DNA from: Uloborus plumipes
Taxonomy: Eukaryota > Arthropoda > Arachnida > Araneae > Uloboridae
Length of the DNA: 64,000 nt
Assembly: GCA_038373865.1 (NCBI GenBank)
Contig: JAXGGA010000497.1
Span: 155,242-219,241 of the forward strand
Direction of reading: 5' to 3'
Below, in pieces: positions 12,348 through 22,695 of this stretch. Under the pieces are notes generated by a model. The model did no database searches, was not told where the DNA came from, and saw only the letters and a list, made by a program, of their open reading frames with translations. Position 1 is the first letter of the stretch, and each line of letters begins with the position of its first letter. A program made the translations under genes and the position numbers.

Positions 12348-13149
12348 CCGCATTTTCGCGTAGATAAGCTGCGGCTTAAACACTTATACGTGTTTAAAAG
12401 CGGAATTTTAACTCCTGCGGCTTATACGATGTAAAAGTTTTTTTTTTTTTCAAAGTTCATGTTATGTTTAGTTATTGCTTAAAAACAAAACAAATTAGAG
12501 TCTGACATCGAAAATCAGAAAATCAGAACTGCAACGCCCTTGAAAAAATCTATTTTGAAAATGGTGATAGCATTTCTGCTTATTTAGATGTTATTTTATT
12601 CTCCTAGATCCGATAAGGAAGTGGAATAAATTAAGAAAAAAAAAAAACATCAACCGATAAGGAAGTAGAATAAATTAAGAAAAAAAAAACATCAACCGAT
12701 AAGGAAGTGGAATAAATTAAGAAAAAAAAAACATCAACCATAACCAACGTGTCTAATAAATGAATCCAAACGAAGAACAAATAATTTAAATTATTTTTTA
12801 AGAAAAACATTGCCGTGAGGATAGGAAGTAGGGTTGCAGTAAAAACCAACTGGAGCAGAACAGGGTTACTATAAAGTGCAGTTATCGCCAAAATGTTGCA
12901 ACGTTTTATTTATTTATAATATTGAAACACTGTTTTCAAATCAATGTTACTAATTCTTTGTCATTGTTTTTGAACGATGTCAATTCCAGTATACAGCGTA
13001 GGTGTAGGTTCTCGCAGATTGAATTTTTGACAAAGTTTTATGCGGCTTATACGCCGATGCGGCGTATCTGATGAAACGCATTTTTTTTCTCCCGAATTTT
13101 GCGAACTGCGGCGTATACGGTGGTGCGGCTTATCTACCCGAAAATACGG
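12348..13149. mobile_element. TA-flanked TIR element, terminus CCGTATTTTCGGGTAGATAA
   Basis: Left 'ccgcattttcgcgtagataa' matches the complement of the right end 'ttatctacccgaaaatacgg', and the similarity continues into 'gctgcggctta'. TA flanks both ends (12346-12347, 13150-13151). About 800 bp, AT-rich inside, no ORF of note. The TA target suggests the Tc1/mariner group. Confidence 0.75.
12611..12738. repeat. Three tandem units of 42-44 bp
   Basis: 'cgataaggaagtggaataaa' followed by 'ttaag', an A run and 'catcaac' occurs three times in a row (starts 12611, 12655, 12697), differing by one substitution and by A-run length. It lies inside the TA-flanked element. Confidence 0.9.
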
Positions 13150-13299
13150 TAATCAGAAAATATCTTGATATATACAATTTAGTATATTTGAATGCATTAA
13201 TAAAACCAAAGCTTTTTTTTTTTTTCAAAGAGGTTTTTGTTCTAAGCAGATACTCTTGCAACACCAGGTGCACAATCAGGGTGAAAATTTTAAAGTTAA

Positions 13300-13529
13300 C
13301 CCTTTGAAGCAGAAATGGGACACCGGTGTCCCAGAGAACGAAACACTGATTTCAGATGAATATTTTACCTTTTACGAAGAAAGGAACATCGCTGTCCTAT
13401 GCTGCATTACATAACCAGAAAATTCTTAACATGCTAAGGATAATATTTTCCCCTTATTTTGATTTAAATTAGTGCAAAATAATTGACAAAGTATGATGAA
13501 AACGTTGATAAAAATTCTGCGTTAAAGGG
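13300..13529. mobile_element. piggyBac-like MITE
   Basis: TTAA flanks both ends (13296-13299 and 13530-13533). The termini are 'ccctttgaagc' and the complement of 'gcgttaaaggg', 9 of 11 alike. The TTAA target with CCC-type ends is the hallmark of piggyBac-related MITEs. A palindrome 'gggacaccggtgtccc' lies near the left end. 230 bp, non-coding. Confidence 0.65.
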
Positions 13530-14747
13530 TTAAACACAGAGCTAATGTTAAAATTACAATCCATATAACAGGGAAAAGTAGCTTAGTTTAATAGATTAGT
13601 AATAAGTTGTTTGGTGGTCCTTAGTCCAATATCACTACCCAAGGAATAACGTTATAAAATCCTTGTTGCACCCATGTTACTATAAATTTAGTATATAATG
13701 CAATAATTGAAATTTCATAAAATAAATTTCTGGAAAAGAATTATTTGGTTTTTCACTTTACAAATTGCAACCCTTTGAAAGGATAAAAAAAATCTGCTGC
13801 TCTTCTTGCATCTATCCGTATGCTTTCAAGGTCTTTTCTGTACTCTAACTGATTAAATGAATTTTATAAAGAGAAAAATTAGGGGGATATATCAAATATA
13901 TGAGGGAAAATTTATTTAAAGGAAAAATATTTTTGACCTACATTCCTGCTTACAATACATTGAAGAATTAATTTGAAACATTGCTATTTTCGCAAACTAA
14001 TGATTAATTGAAAATTTCAATTGTTCATTAATAAGCTATGTTTTTAATATAATTGCAATTTAAAAATGTATTGAACAATATATGGTTGAATACTATGAAG
14101 TTTTGCTACTTCCTCAACTTTTTGACTGAAATAGTTATTTTATAATTTAGCTATTCAAAATTATTGTTTGAATCATTAATATAGTTACAGATAGTGAAAA
14201 ATCAAAGCTGTTGAATTTTATCATTTTGAAACATGCTCAACAGTGTACATTTCTCAAATTAATTTTCAGAGCATTTGTATTTATAAAACTGTTATGCATA
14301 TATTTTTTTAATTACTAATAACTGTTTTTGAAGTATTGAGATGTGTAAAAGTAGATTGATTCCTAGAGGCCACAGTCAGTGGTACTTTAGAACTCGTAAC
14401 TAATTACCTTGGAAGTTCTAGGTACGCAATACTTCTTGTAACTCCATGATTGATATAATTTATATTTTTTGTTAGCATTACTTTAGTATTAGCACCTTTA
14501 TAATGTTTGATAGTTCCCATCAAGAATTTTAAATAAAACATACTTAAAACATTTAAAGAGACAAATTTATATTCCCCCCCCCCCCCCATTCTCGTACTAG
14601 AGTGGTATTTTCAAAACTCGGTAAAACTGGTGGCCACCAAGTTTTTTGAGTCTGGTGGCCACTGGCCACTTGAAAATTTTCCAAATCTTGAGGTCTAGTG
14701 GCGTAACTGAAGTTTATGGTCTTTGAAAACTTAGATTTTGTCCATTG

Positions 14748-15133
14748 TAGTGTTAGAAATAAGTCGTCGTCAGTCGCATTTTGGGACCAAAAATTTTGAG
14801 TTGACGCCCTGATTTTAAACTCTAGGCACTAAATTTCACGCCTGAAATTTTGCAGCACCTTAAGCCCCCCCCCCCCAAACTCATTGGGACTTAGACCCGA
14901 AAGATAAATTTGGAAAGTTACTAAATATGCAACAAATTTTGTCTTTAAAAAAAATCACTTTTTTTATATGCGTATTTCACGGATCTTTTTGAATACGCTA
15001 TCAGAAGTACAGCATTTTTATTTGTTGCATTTTTTTTCTCAAATATTTGGATATATATCTGTTTGATTCATTAAGACTGATACTTAGGTTGTTTATTTTG
15101 ACGCCTAAATTTAAATTCTTATTTCTAACACTG
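14748..15133. mobile_element. hAT MITE, terminus YAGTGTTAGAAATAAG
   Basis: Left 'tagtgttagaaataag' and right 'cttatttctaacactg' are complementary except at the first base. Flanks GTCCATTG (14740-14747) and GCCCACTG (15134-15141) match at 6 of 8 bases, a decayed 8-bp duplication. 386 bp, with a 12-base C run at 14865; non-coding. Confidence 0.7.
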
Positions 15134-16080
15134 GCCCACTGGTATTGGTACAGTTGCATAGGCGTCGTAATTTGATTTTCGAATGGCCTTTGAGGACTTG
15201 CCTTAGCTGTCTTTTGAGCGTACCAGCTATGCCATCACATGGGCCTTTACCATGAGCAGTGGCTGAAAAATGCCACAATTCTCTTTCATATTAGCATAGA
15301 TTTCAAAAATTCTTTTTATTTTTATACTGTACGGCTGCCCCATCTGAGATATACAAAACTTTGTTCAACCCATTCTCTAGTTTAGATTATAAAAAGTATT
15401 TAATTATAATATTTTACCCCTTATGGAAATATTTCATCTTTTTTTATAGATAAAAAAATTAATTATTCAGCACAATACTCCAATTTTTCTCAGATATGTG
15501 AAACTTATCCTCCCTATATCATCTGATCCCATCAAGATCCCATTTTGAAACTTGGTGAGATGTGAAAGGATAATACAAAGTAATTTTGGGAATTTTTTCA
15601 GAATTTTAAAATTGTCCGTTTTTGAGAAATTTAAATTTTAAAATTAAATTTAATTAAATTTTAAATTTAATATTTTTTAACATCATCAAGTTGCACATCA
15701 AATTAAAGCACATTTAAAGAGCTTTAAAACAAGACCAAATTCAAGCTTGTATCTTTTATGGTTTCTGAGAAAATGAGCATTAACCGGATCAAAGTGTGGC
15801 ATTTTTTAATGAAAATTTGAATAATTAATAATTAATAACTTTCGAATGAAGTGAAAGAAAAAATTTTTTCTATGGTTTTTGTTCATAACTAGGTTAAATC
15901 TCTTCATGTACCAAGTTTCATACAAATCTGTGACGGGCAGTCCTAAACAGTGTGATGATTTGACATGGACTGACCCTGTTAGCCTTCCTGGTTAGCCTTC
16001 CGGCTGTTAGCCTGTTAGCCTTTAGTAAAATCCTGTATCTGTACGTAATAAATAGGGGATGCGTATTGCATAGTTGCAAG

Positions 16081-17251
16081 TAGAGATGGAACGAAGCAGC
16101 ATTTGGCCGAAGCGCCGAATACCGAAGCTTCGGCCAACTAATAGCCGAAGCTTCGGCTGGCGCACATATTGAAGTTTTTGGATTAAATGCATAATAAATG
16201 CTCAGAGTTTTATACTGTTCTCCATATGTTTTAATATTCTTAGCGTTACACAATATTTTCAGCTTACTGTGGCATTCTTAAATTGATTTCATTAATTAAA
16301 GTTTATTTTTATTTTGGTTGTTTTTATTTTAATGTTCTTAGTATTACACAACATTTTCAGCTTACTGAGTCATTCTTAAATTAATTTCACTAATTAAAAG
16401 TTTTCTTGTTTTGTTTTGCTTTGTACTGCTAGTACAAGAAAAGACGACATTACTATTTTTGTATTGCAAATTAGTAGTAGGAAGCTCTACTTGGAACATG
16501 AAAAGCTCAGTCTGCAGTTCAGTTGATGTTTTATAATAAAACAACTTGGGTGAATGTGTGCTACTAATGGACTGAACCCCTTCCTCATATTTTGATTCAT
16601 ACAAAAGTAAATAAGATGTAGCTTTAAGTTATGTATTAGCAATTACTTAACTTGTTTTACTATATCCTGATTTTGTTGTTTAGAATCTTGATCAATGAAA
16701 TACATAATAAGTTAATATATGTTGATAGATTAATGCATCTCTTTAAAAAACTGAAATTGTGTACCTATAAATTTCAAAAAATATAAAATTTTAAAAGAAA
16801 GTAATTCAGGATGCATAATAGTTGCACATCTGCCCTTGTACACATAAGAACCATTACCATTGTTCAAAGTTTCAAAGCTAGAAATCATTGAAAAATACTT
16901 AATGCAGTATATTTATATAGCTTTTATTTTAAACTAAAGTTTTTTTGAACAAATATAACGAAATGTAATATTTAAAAGAACATATTGTTAATAAATATTT
17001 TATTAATTATTGAATGCATTCTGGCTTTAAATGTTCAATACGCACAGATTTTTAATTGAATATAAATTTCTATTATGCTTTATCATGAGGAACAATTTTG
17101 AGTTAAAAAGACTATCTTTTATGATAATAATTGTAACAGAAAATTTGCTGCATAAATTTCAGGCCGAAGCAGCCAAATCGGCCGAATCACAACTTGTGCT
17201 TCGGCCAGACTGAAGCTTCGGCAAAATGGCCGAAGCTTCGTTCCATCTCTA
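16081..17251. mobile_element. hAT-type element, terminus TAGAGATGGAACGAAGC
   Basis: The 17-bp ends are perfect inverted repeats and the 8-bp target duplication GTTGCAAG is perfect (16073-16080 and 17252-17259). Subterminal regions are full of the palindrome 'ccgaagcttcgg'. Inside, a roughly 75-bp segment ('cacaatattttcagcttact' and neighbours) is repeated in direct orientation near 16228-16303 and 16329-16403. 1171 bp; no transposase recognised, so probably non-autonomous. Confidence 0.9.
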
Positions 17252-17290
17252 GTTGCAAGTAAATAAGAGCAAGACTGTTTGGGATCGGAC

Positions 17291-19374
17291 TAAAGGTCAA
17301 GATTTACGGTCGCCACTCGCCACGTGGCGACCTAGTTTTCAAAAGTGGCGACCCCAAAAAATTTCAACAGTCGCCACCTTTTTTTTTTTTTGCTATTTTT
17401 ATTTTAGATTCCAAGAAAAGAAATCCACACCAGTCCAAAGATGCATCAGTACAATAAGGCTCCCGAAAGAAATGGGAGAAGACGATGCATTGCTTTGGAA
17501 TTGCCCTTCATCAAACAAAGGGGAAAAACTGGGGAAGAAGTTTGTCTGGAGTTGCTGTGGGAAGGTGGAAACAGGTTTCCATTTCTCCCCATGCTGGGGG
17601 GAGAGCAGGCTCCTATTTCCTCCAACAAAGAACCCCGTGCTTGACAGACAATTTTCTAGGAAAGAAGTTGCGTGTGGGGGGGGGGGGGGGGGGGATCGTT
17701 TTTTGACCGGAAATACGAGTGGACATTGGACCACGTAGTTAGTACCTTTTTGCATTACTCACAACGTTTCTGCCTCGCGCCATCGTTTTTTGGAGTTCGT
17801 TCATTAATGGGAAAGTATTCCTTTAAAATATTTTTTATGTTTATGAATTAAAAAAGAGTATAATGGCTAGTAAAAAAAGAAAATTCACAGACAATGTTTG
17901 CTCTACGCGAAAAATAACTTCGTTTTTCTTGAACAAAGATTTAAGCGATAATCCACGTGGTCAGCAAAATGTTAGTAATTCTGAAAGGTAAGTTAATTTA
18001 TTACTTTTTTTGGTTCCTTTTTCTAACATAGTTATATGTTTTGCTTAGATCTTGTGCTGAGAGTATGAAAATAATATGCTAATTTTCTCTTTTCGAAAAA
18101 AGAAAAATATCATAACGTACGTTTTCTTTTTTTCTTCTTCTTTTTTTTTTTTAATAAACCCTCGAAGGTCCTTCCGGTGCTATTTCATTTCCAATTAGCA
18201 ACAGCCTTTATTCTGCAAATCCTCAGAATAGGAAGGCAAATTAATTTTAAAGTTTTAACAAGGGAACTTATTTTGGATCGCGCAAAGCTCCCCCCCCACC
18301 CCGCTCTTTTTATCATTTCCTTAATTCATATAATCAATATTCCAAATTGTATAAAATCCTTGTTGCACCCATGTTACTATAAATTTAGTATATAATGCAA
18401 TAATTGAAATTTCATAAAATAAATTTCTGGAAAAGAATTATTTGGTTTTTCACTTTACAAATTGCAACCCTTTGAAAGGATAAAAAAATCTGCTGCTCTT
18501 CTTGCATCTATCCCTATGCTTTCAAGGTCTTTTCTGTACTCTAACTGATTATGAATTTTATAAAGAGAAAAATTAGGGGGATATATCAAATATATGAGGG
18601 AAAATTTATTTAAAGGAAAAATATTTTTGACCTACATTCCTGCTTACAATACATTGAAGAATTAATTTGAAACATTGCTATTTTCGCAAACTAATGATTA
18701 ATTGAAAATTTCAATTGTTCATTAATAAGCTATGTTTTTAATATAATTGCAATTTAAAAATGTATTGAACAATATATGTTTGAATACTATGAAGTTTTGC
18801 TACTTCCTCAACTATTTGACTGAAATAGTTATTTTATAATTTAGCTATTCAAAATTATTGTTTGAATCATTAATATAGTTACAGATAGTGAAAAATCAAA
18901 GCTGTTGAATTTTATCATTTTGAAACATGCTCAACAGTGTACATTTCTCATATTAAAAATTTTCAGAGCATTTGTATTTATACAACTGTTATGCATATAT
19001 TTTGTAATTACTAATAAATTTTTTTTGAAGTATTGAGATGTGTAAAAGTAGATTGATTCCTAGAGGCCACAGTCAGTGGTACTTTAGAGCTCGTAACTAA
19101 TTACCTTGGAAGTTCTAGGTACGCAATACTTCTTGTAACTCCATGATTGATATAATTTATATTTTTTGTTAGCATTACTTTAATGTTTGATAGTTCTCAT
19201 CAAGAATTTTAAATAAAACATACTTAAAACATTTAAAGAGACAAATTTATATCCCCCCCTCCCCATTCTCGTACTAGGGTGGTATTTTCAAAACTCGCTA
19301 AAACTGGTGGCCACCAAGTGTTTTGAGTCTAGTGGCCACTGGCCACTTGAAAATTTTCTAAATCTTGAGGTCTA
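17291..19374 (+). mobile_element. hAT element 'TAAAGGTCAAG', copy 2
   Basis: Same ends as copy 1. GATCGGAC is duplicated perfectly (17283-17290 and 19375-19382); the next base T also matches. It interrupts repeat A between 17290 and 19375; the intact copy of A reads straight through at the same point (47723). It keeps a short coding exon (17863-17987) that copy 1 has lost, but no catalytic region, so it is internally deleted. Confidence 0.9.
17863..17987 (+). CDS. Probable first coding exon of the hAT transposase
   Basis: Starts at ATG 17863, encodes 41 codons plus two bases, and ends at a strong donor, GAAAG|gtaagtt. The text begins MASKKRKFTDN and includes KITSFFLNKDLSDN, a basic start followed by the short SFF-type motif often seen at the N-terminus of transposases ahead of a BED zinc finger. 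No next exon was found before the element ends, so the gene is broken by internal deletion. Too short for a standard ORF list. Assignment to the transposase is inferred from position. Confidence 0.5.
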
Positions 19375-19866
19375 GATCGGACTGTTCAGGAACAATTTGA
19401 ACGTAATGTATTTTTCAAAATATATTGGTTTTCAAACAAAATGTTGAAAAAACGGTGTATTTTTATTTCAAAACCTGTCGTTCTTATTTACCGAAAAAAT
19501 GGTTCACTCATTTAATGGACCCATTCTAGGCACTTGGTTTTTACCGACACAGCTTTTCACGGGGGGGGGGGGGGGGGGAATGCCCACTTTTTCTAAAATT
19601 TATCTTAAAGAAAAATAAAAAAAAAAGCATAAGTTTTTAACTTTATAGCCTTTAGTAAAATCCTATATCTGTACGTCTTTATAGTCATCTGTAACTTTAT
19701 AGTCATTTTTCAACTATCTGTTTGGGCAAAATTATAGAATTAAACCAGTTAGGAAAACTACTTCCCTCCCCCCTCTTACAGTTTTAGGTTCGTCCGCAAA
19801 GGGGGCACTGAAAAAAAATTTCAACCCTAAAGGGGGCGGTGGCTGTAAAAAGGTTGAGAACCACTG

Positions 19867-21056
19867 GTTTAAATGGTGGAATAACCTATTTTAATGTTTT
19901 TTGGTGAAAAGTGGTTTGCTAAATAGCTTTCAATTTTTTTATCATCCGATCTCTTCAAATAGGGTGTTGACTGAACTGGGAAACATTGAATTGCCGGAAA
20001 ATTCTCATTTTGGCAAGTATTATTATTGTAGAAAATTAAGAAATATTACCCCTCAAAAGATTTTTTTTTCAAGCAAGGACCAAAATTTCAGGAATTATGT
20101 TGTTTATAATATTTGCTTATTAATATTGGTCATCATAGCTTAACTAAAACGCAATTCTTGAATTATTTTATTTTAAGAAGCTCATATGTTTGCAATTTAC
20201 ATGCTTCTAGGGTCTTCTACATTTTGAAAAGTACAATCTTTTTGCATCATTTGTGAGAAATAGACCATAGGGTTGCAAAGCACTTACGTTAGGGCTCGAC
20301 TTTGACTCTCTTAATGAGCACGAAACAGCTTGCTGTCTTTCCGAAGCTTGCATTGAACCGTTACCCCCCGAGACAACGAACACGCTTCTTCCCTCCAGTG
20401 CCTTTTCTCGGGGGCCCCATGGAGTTCTTATCTTTTCTTATAGCATTGTAGTGTAGACACGCAACATAGAAGCTTTCACTTTCAGCAAGTCCGGATGACA
20501 CGATGACGGGGACTAATGACGAAGTTAGATTACCATTATGATGACACTAGAAGTACTTGATCAAAATTACCATCATACGATGACGCATGTCCCATTTCCA
20601 AATTATGATTACGATTACAAAAAAAATGTAATCGACAAAACGGATCACGATGACGTGATCGGCGACGACTCCGAGCCCGACGTGTATTATGGATGATAGT
20701 AATGATTTTAAATAAAATTGATAATGATTTTAAAAAATAAGCAGGAATGTTATTCGAGCATCCAATTACACTCCGTTACTTTTAAATAGGCGCATCAATT
20801 TTAGAAATTTTGCATCATCTCCATGGAAACCGCACATAAGACAACAGTTCCACTCTTTTTTGTTATACACTGCTGTTGAGGCATTTCGTTCATTTTATGT
20901 CTATCGAATGAGTCTTACACTTTTATTTATGTCCTCACATCTCGGTTATTTCTAGACCTTTTTAAATAAATTTAGTTCTAAATAGTTTGTTTTAGCAAGA
21001 CCTGTCATCATGAGTAAGCGTTATATAAATACATCAAAAAATTGATGTTGATTGAA
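19867..21056. other. Intron sequence, no gene seen
   Basis: Contains a GC-richer patch at 20290-20410 and a stretch at 20500-20690 rich in 'gatgac' and 'gattac', ending 'cgacgactccgagcccgac'. That end is the complement of the motif at 8349 ('caggcttggagtcgattccg'); see findings. No ORF with a domain. Confidence 0.5.
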
Positions 21057-21064
21057 TGCTAGTT

Positions 21065-21473
21065 CAGGGGTGATTGTGTTCCGGTATTTTTATGATCGAT
21101 TCTGGTATTTTCATGGCCGAAAATACCGGAAATAAAATATTTTTAATTATGTTTTTGTCTTCCCACCTTCGGTATTTTTTTGTTTATTTTTTGAATTTTC
21201 GGTGATTTTCTGATAATTACTAATAATATCCATCGAGCAAAAATGTTAAGATGCCATTCTAGTGTTTTTGACTACAAACTATTTGAAACTATTCGAATGT
21301 ATTAAATGTCTTGTTTGTTTATGAAAGACAATTTATTATTAAATATGTATAATTATAAAATTAAGTGTGCTTAAATAATAGTAGCTTTGGTTTTTGAAAA
21401 AAGCACCCCCGCCCCCACACACTTCTCTTCAAAACTTTCAGGTATTTTTTTCATGAACTCACAATCACCCCTC
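21065..21473. mobile_element. hAT MITE, terminus CAGGGGTGATTGTG
   Basis: The 14-bp ends differ only at the outermost base. TGCTAGTT is duplicated perfectly on both sides (21057-21064 and 21474-21481). The interior repeats 'cggtatttt' and is AT-rich. 409 bp, non-coding. It inserted about 290 bp upstream of the host exon at 21759. Confidence 0.85.
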
Positions 21474-21758
21474 TGCTAGTTTACGCACGAAATAATTTTA
21501 ATCGTTTGCATTCAACCGTTGTTGCTAAAGCTAAGTGGGAGAAAAGTCCACGGTGCCGTAACTATGACAACCATCAGGGGAAAAGTGCGGAGAGGGGGAA
21601 ATCAATTTCACTTCCGGCCGCCTCCTCTCGTTACACAGGGTATAGTATGTAAGGAACTCGATACGTATCGATACCGAAATATGGTATCGATGTCGGGATA
21701 TTGGATCGTTTCGGACATTTTGGTGAATATATTTCCGAATCCCACTCACTCTCGACAG

Positions 21759-21906
21759 GAGGAAGAGCTACACCCCGGCCGACTCGGACCGAGAGGACGA
21801 CGAGGAGCGGGACGAGGACTACGTCCCCGAGGAGGAGGTGACACCGCCTCCCGGAGGCCCCCACCCCAGGAGAAGGAGGAGGATGTCCGCCATGAAGCAT
21901 TGGAAG
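21759..21906 (+). CDS. Third exon of the AT-hook protein gene
   Basis: Exon of 148 nt with acceptor 'ccactcactctcgacag' ending at 21758 and donor AAG|gtacgt at 21907. Its first base completes the lysine codon split at 7448; it leaves in phase 0. The text is RKSYTPADSD, an acidic run (DREDDEERDEDYVPEEE), a P/G linker, then RRRRRMSAMKHWK. Very GC-rich against an AT-rich intron. The acidic-then-basic layout fits a chromatin-associated protein, but no named domain is seen. Confidence 0.8.
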
Positions 21907-22695
21907 GTACGTGCTGCAGTTGTTATTATTATTATCGCCCTCATTATTATTATCATCATCGTGTGATGATGATGATATTTATATGCAGTCAGTTCGCGCG
22001 ATAGCTCGAAGTCCAATAACTCGAATATTACTATAACTCGAATTTCTTATACGGTCCCGATCCCTTTATCTTCAATTTTATGTTAATTTTCCTCAATATC
22101 TCGAAGTTTTTTTCCCTTAACTCGAAGTTTTTTTTGAAGTGACTAAACATTTGATAGTTAAAAAACAGAAAACTTTCAAGTGAGAGCATGAAATTTTATT
22201 CTTTCTTCTCTTGTCGGGGGGGGGGGGGGATTCATTCTGGGAAAATCGGAAGTAAAATTCCTTACAGACGCATGGTGGCTCTTGTTATATTGTTTGCACT
22301 TATTGCATTTGTAAGGAATTTGATTGCCAAAAGTTTTGCGTCTTCAATCTTCAATTAATCGTGACAGTAGCATAGTGATTAGTAAATTTAAAACAAACGA
22401 CTTTTAAAGCAGTTGATAAAGAAAATGTCTTTAATGTGAATTTAAGAAAGGTGATTAAAACACTGAGGTTTGCAACGAAGAATAACAAACCATGGAAGAA
22501 AATGAATCTGTTGTCAAGGAAGAACAATATGTGAAAAAGCGAATAATACAATATGTGAAATATTTTCCGTTGTTTAAACTACAAAACTGCTCATTTCTGC
22601 TTAAAATGACGGATTATCCCACAAGAATGAAATATATCTATAAAAAAGGATTTCTTTTTCTTTTTTTTAACGTTTTAATTCAAATAGTGTACATT

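Larger units (their letters stand above)
11746..14697. mobile_element. hAT element 'TAAAGGTCAAG', copy 1
   Basis: Ends are 'taaaggtcaagctttacggt' and the complement of 'aaatcttgaggtcta'. The 8-bp target duplication GTGGCGTA is perfect (11738-11745 and 14698-14705). Copy 2 (17291-19374) shares its first about 430 bp and its last about 1 kb (13660-14697 against 18350-19374). The middle differs and has taken up a TA-flanked MITE (12348-13149) and a piggyBac-like MITE (13300-13529). No transposase was found in this copy. Confidence 0.85.
10171..15976. mobile_element. TIR transposon ending GGGTCATTCCA (group 2), nested
   Basis: Left end 'gggtcattccacgtcaaatc' pairs with the right end, which complements to 'gggtcagtccatgtcaaatc'. 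The arms remain alike for about 730 bp (10171-10902 and 15247-15976). TGTT lies immediately outside each end (10167-10170 and 15977-15980), an apparent 4-bp target duplication inside repeat A. Interior: a protein remnant on the minus strand at 11243, a hAT element (11746-14697) and a hAT MITE (14748-15133). A direct duplicate of about 130 bp occurs at 10550-10680 and 10950-11085. A 4-bp TSD would suit the Sola superfamily, but that assignment is a guess. Confidence 0.7.
9655..19866 (+). mobile_element. Unclassified repeat 'A', copy 1, split by nested insertions
   Basis: The unbroken copy at 47110-48139 shows which parts belong together here: 9655-10170, 15977-16080, 17252-17290 and 19375-19866. 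The right terminus 'aaaggttgagaaccactg' is a typical hAT-MITE end, and both copies have 'gcaaagggggc' before it. The matching left terminus was not found in either copy. The three gaps are occupied by the elements at 10171-15976, 16081-17251 and 17291-19374, each with its own duplicated target. Confidence 0.7.
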
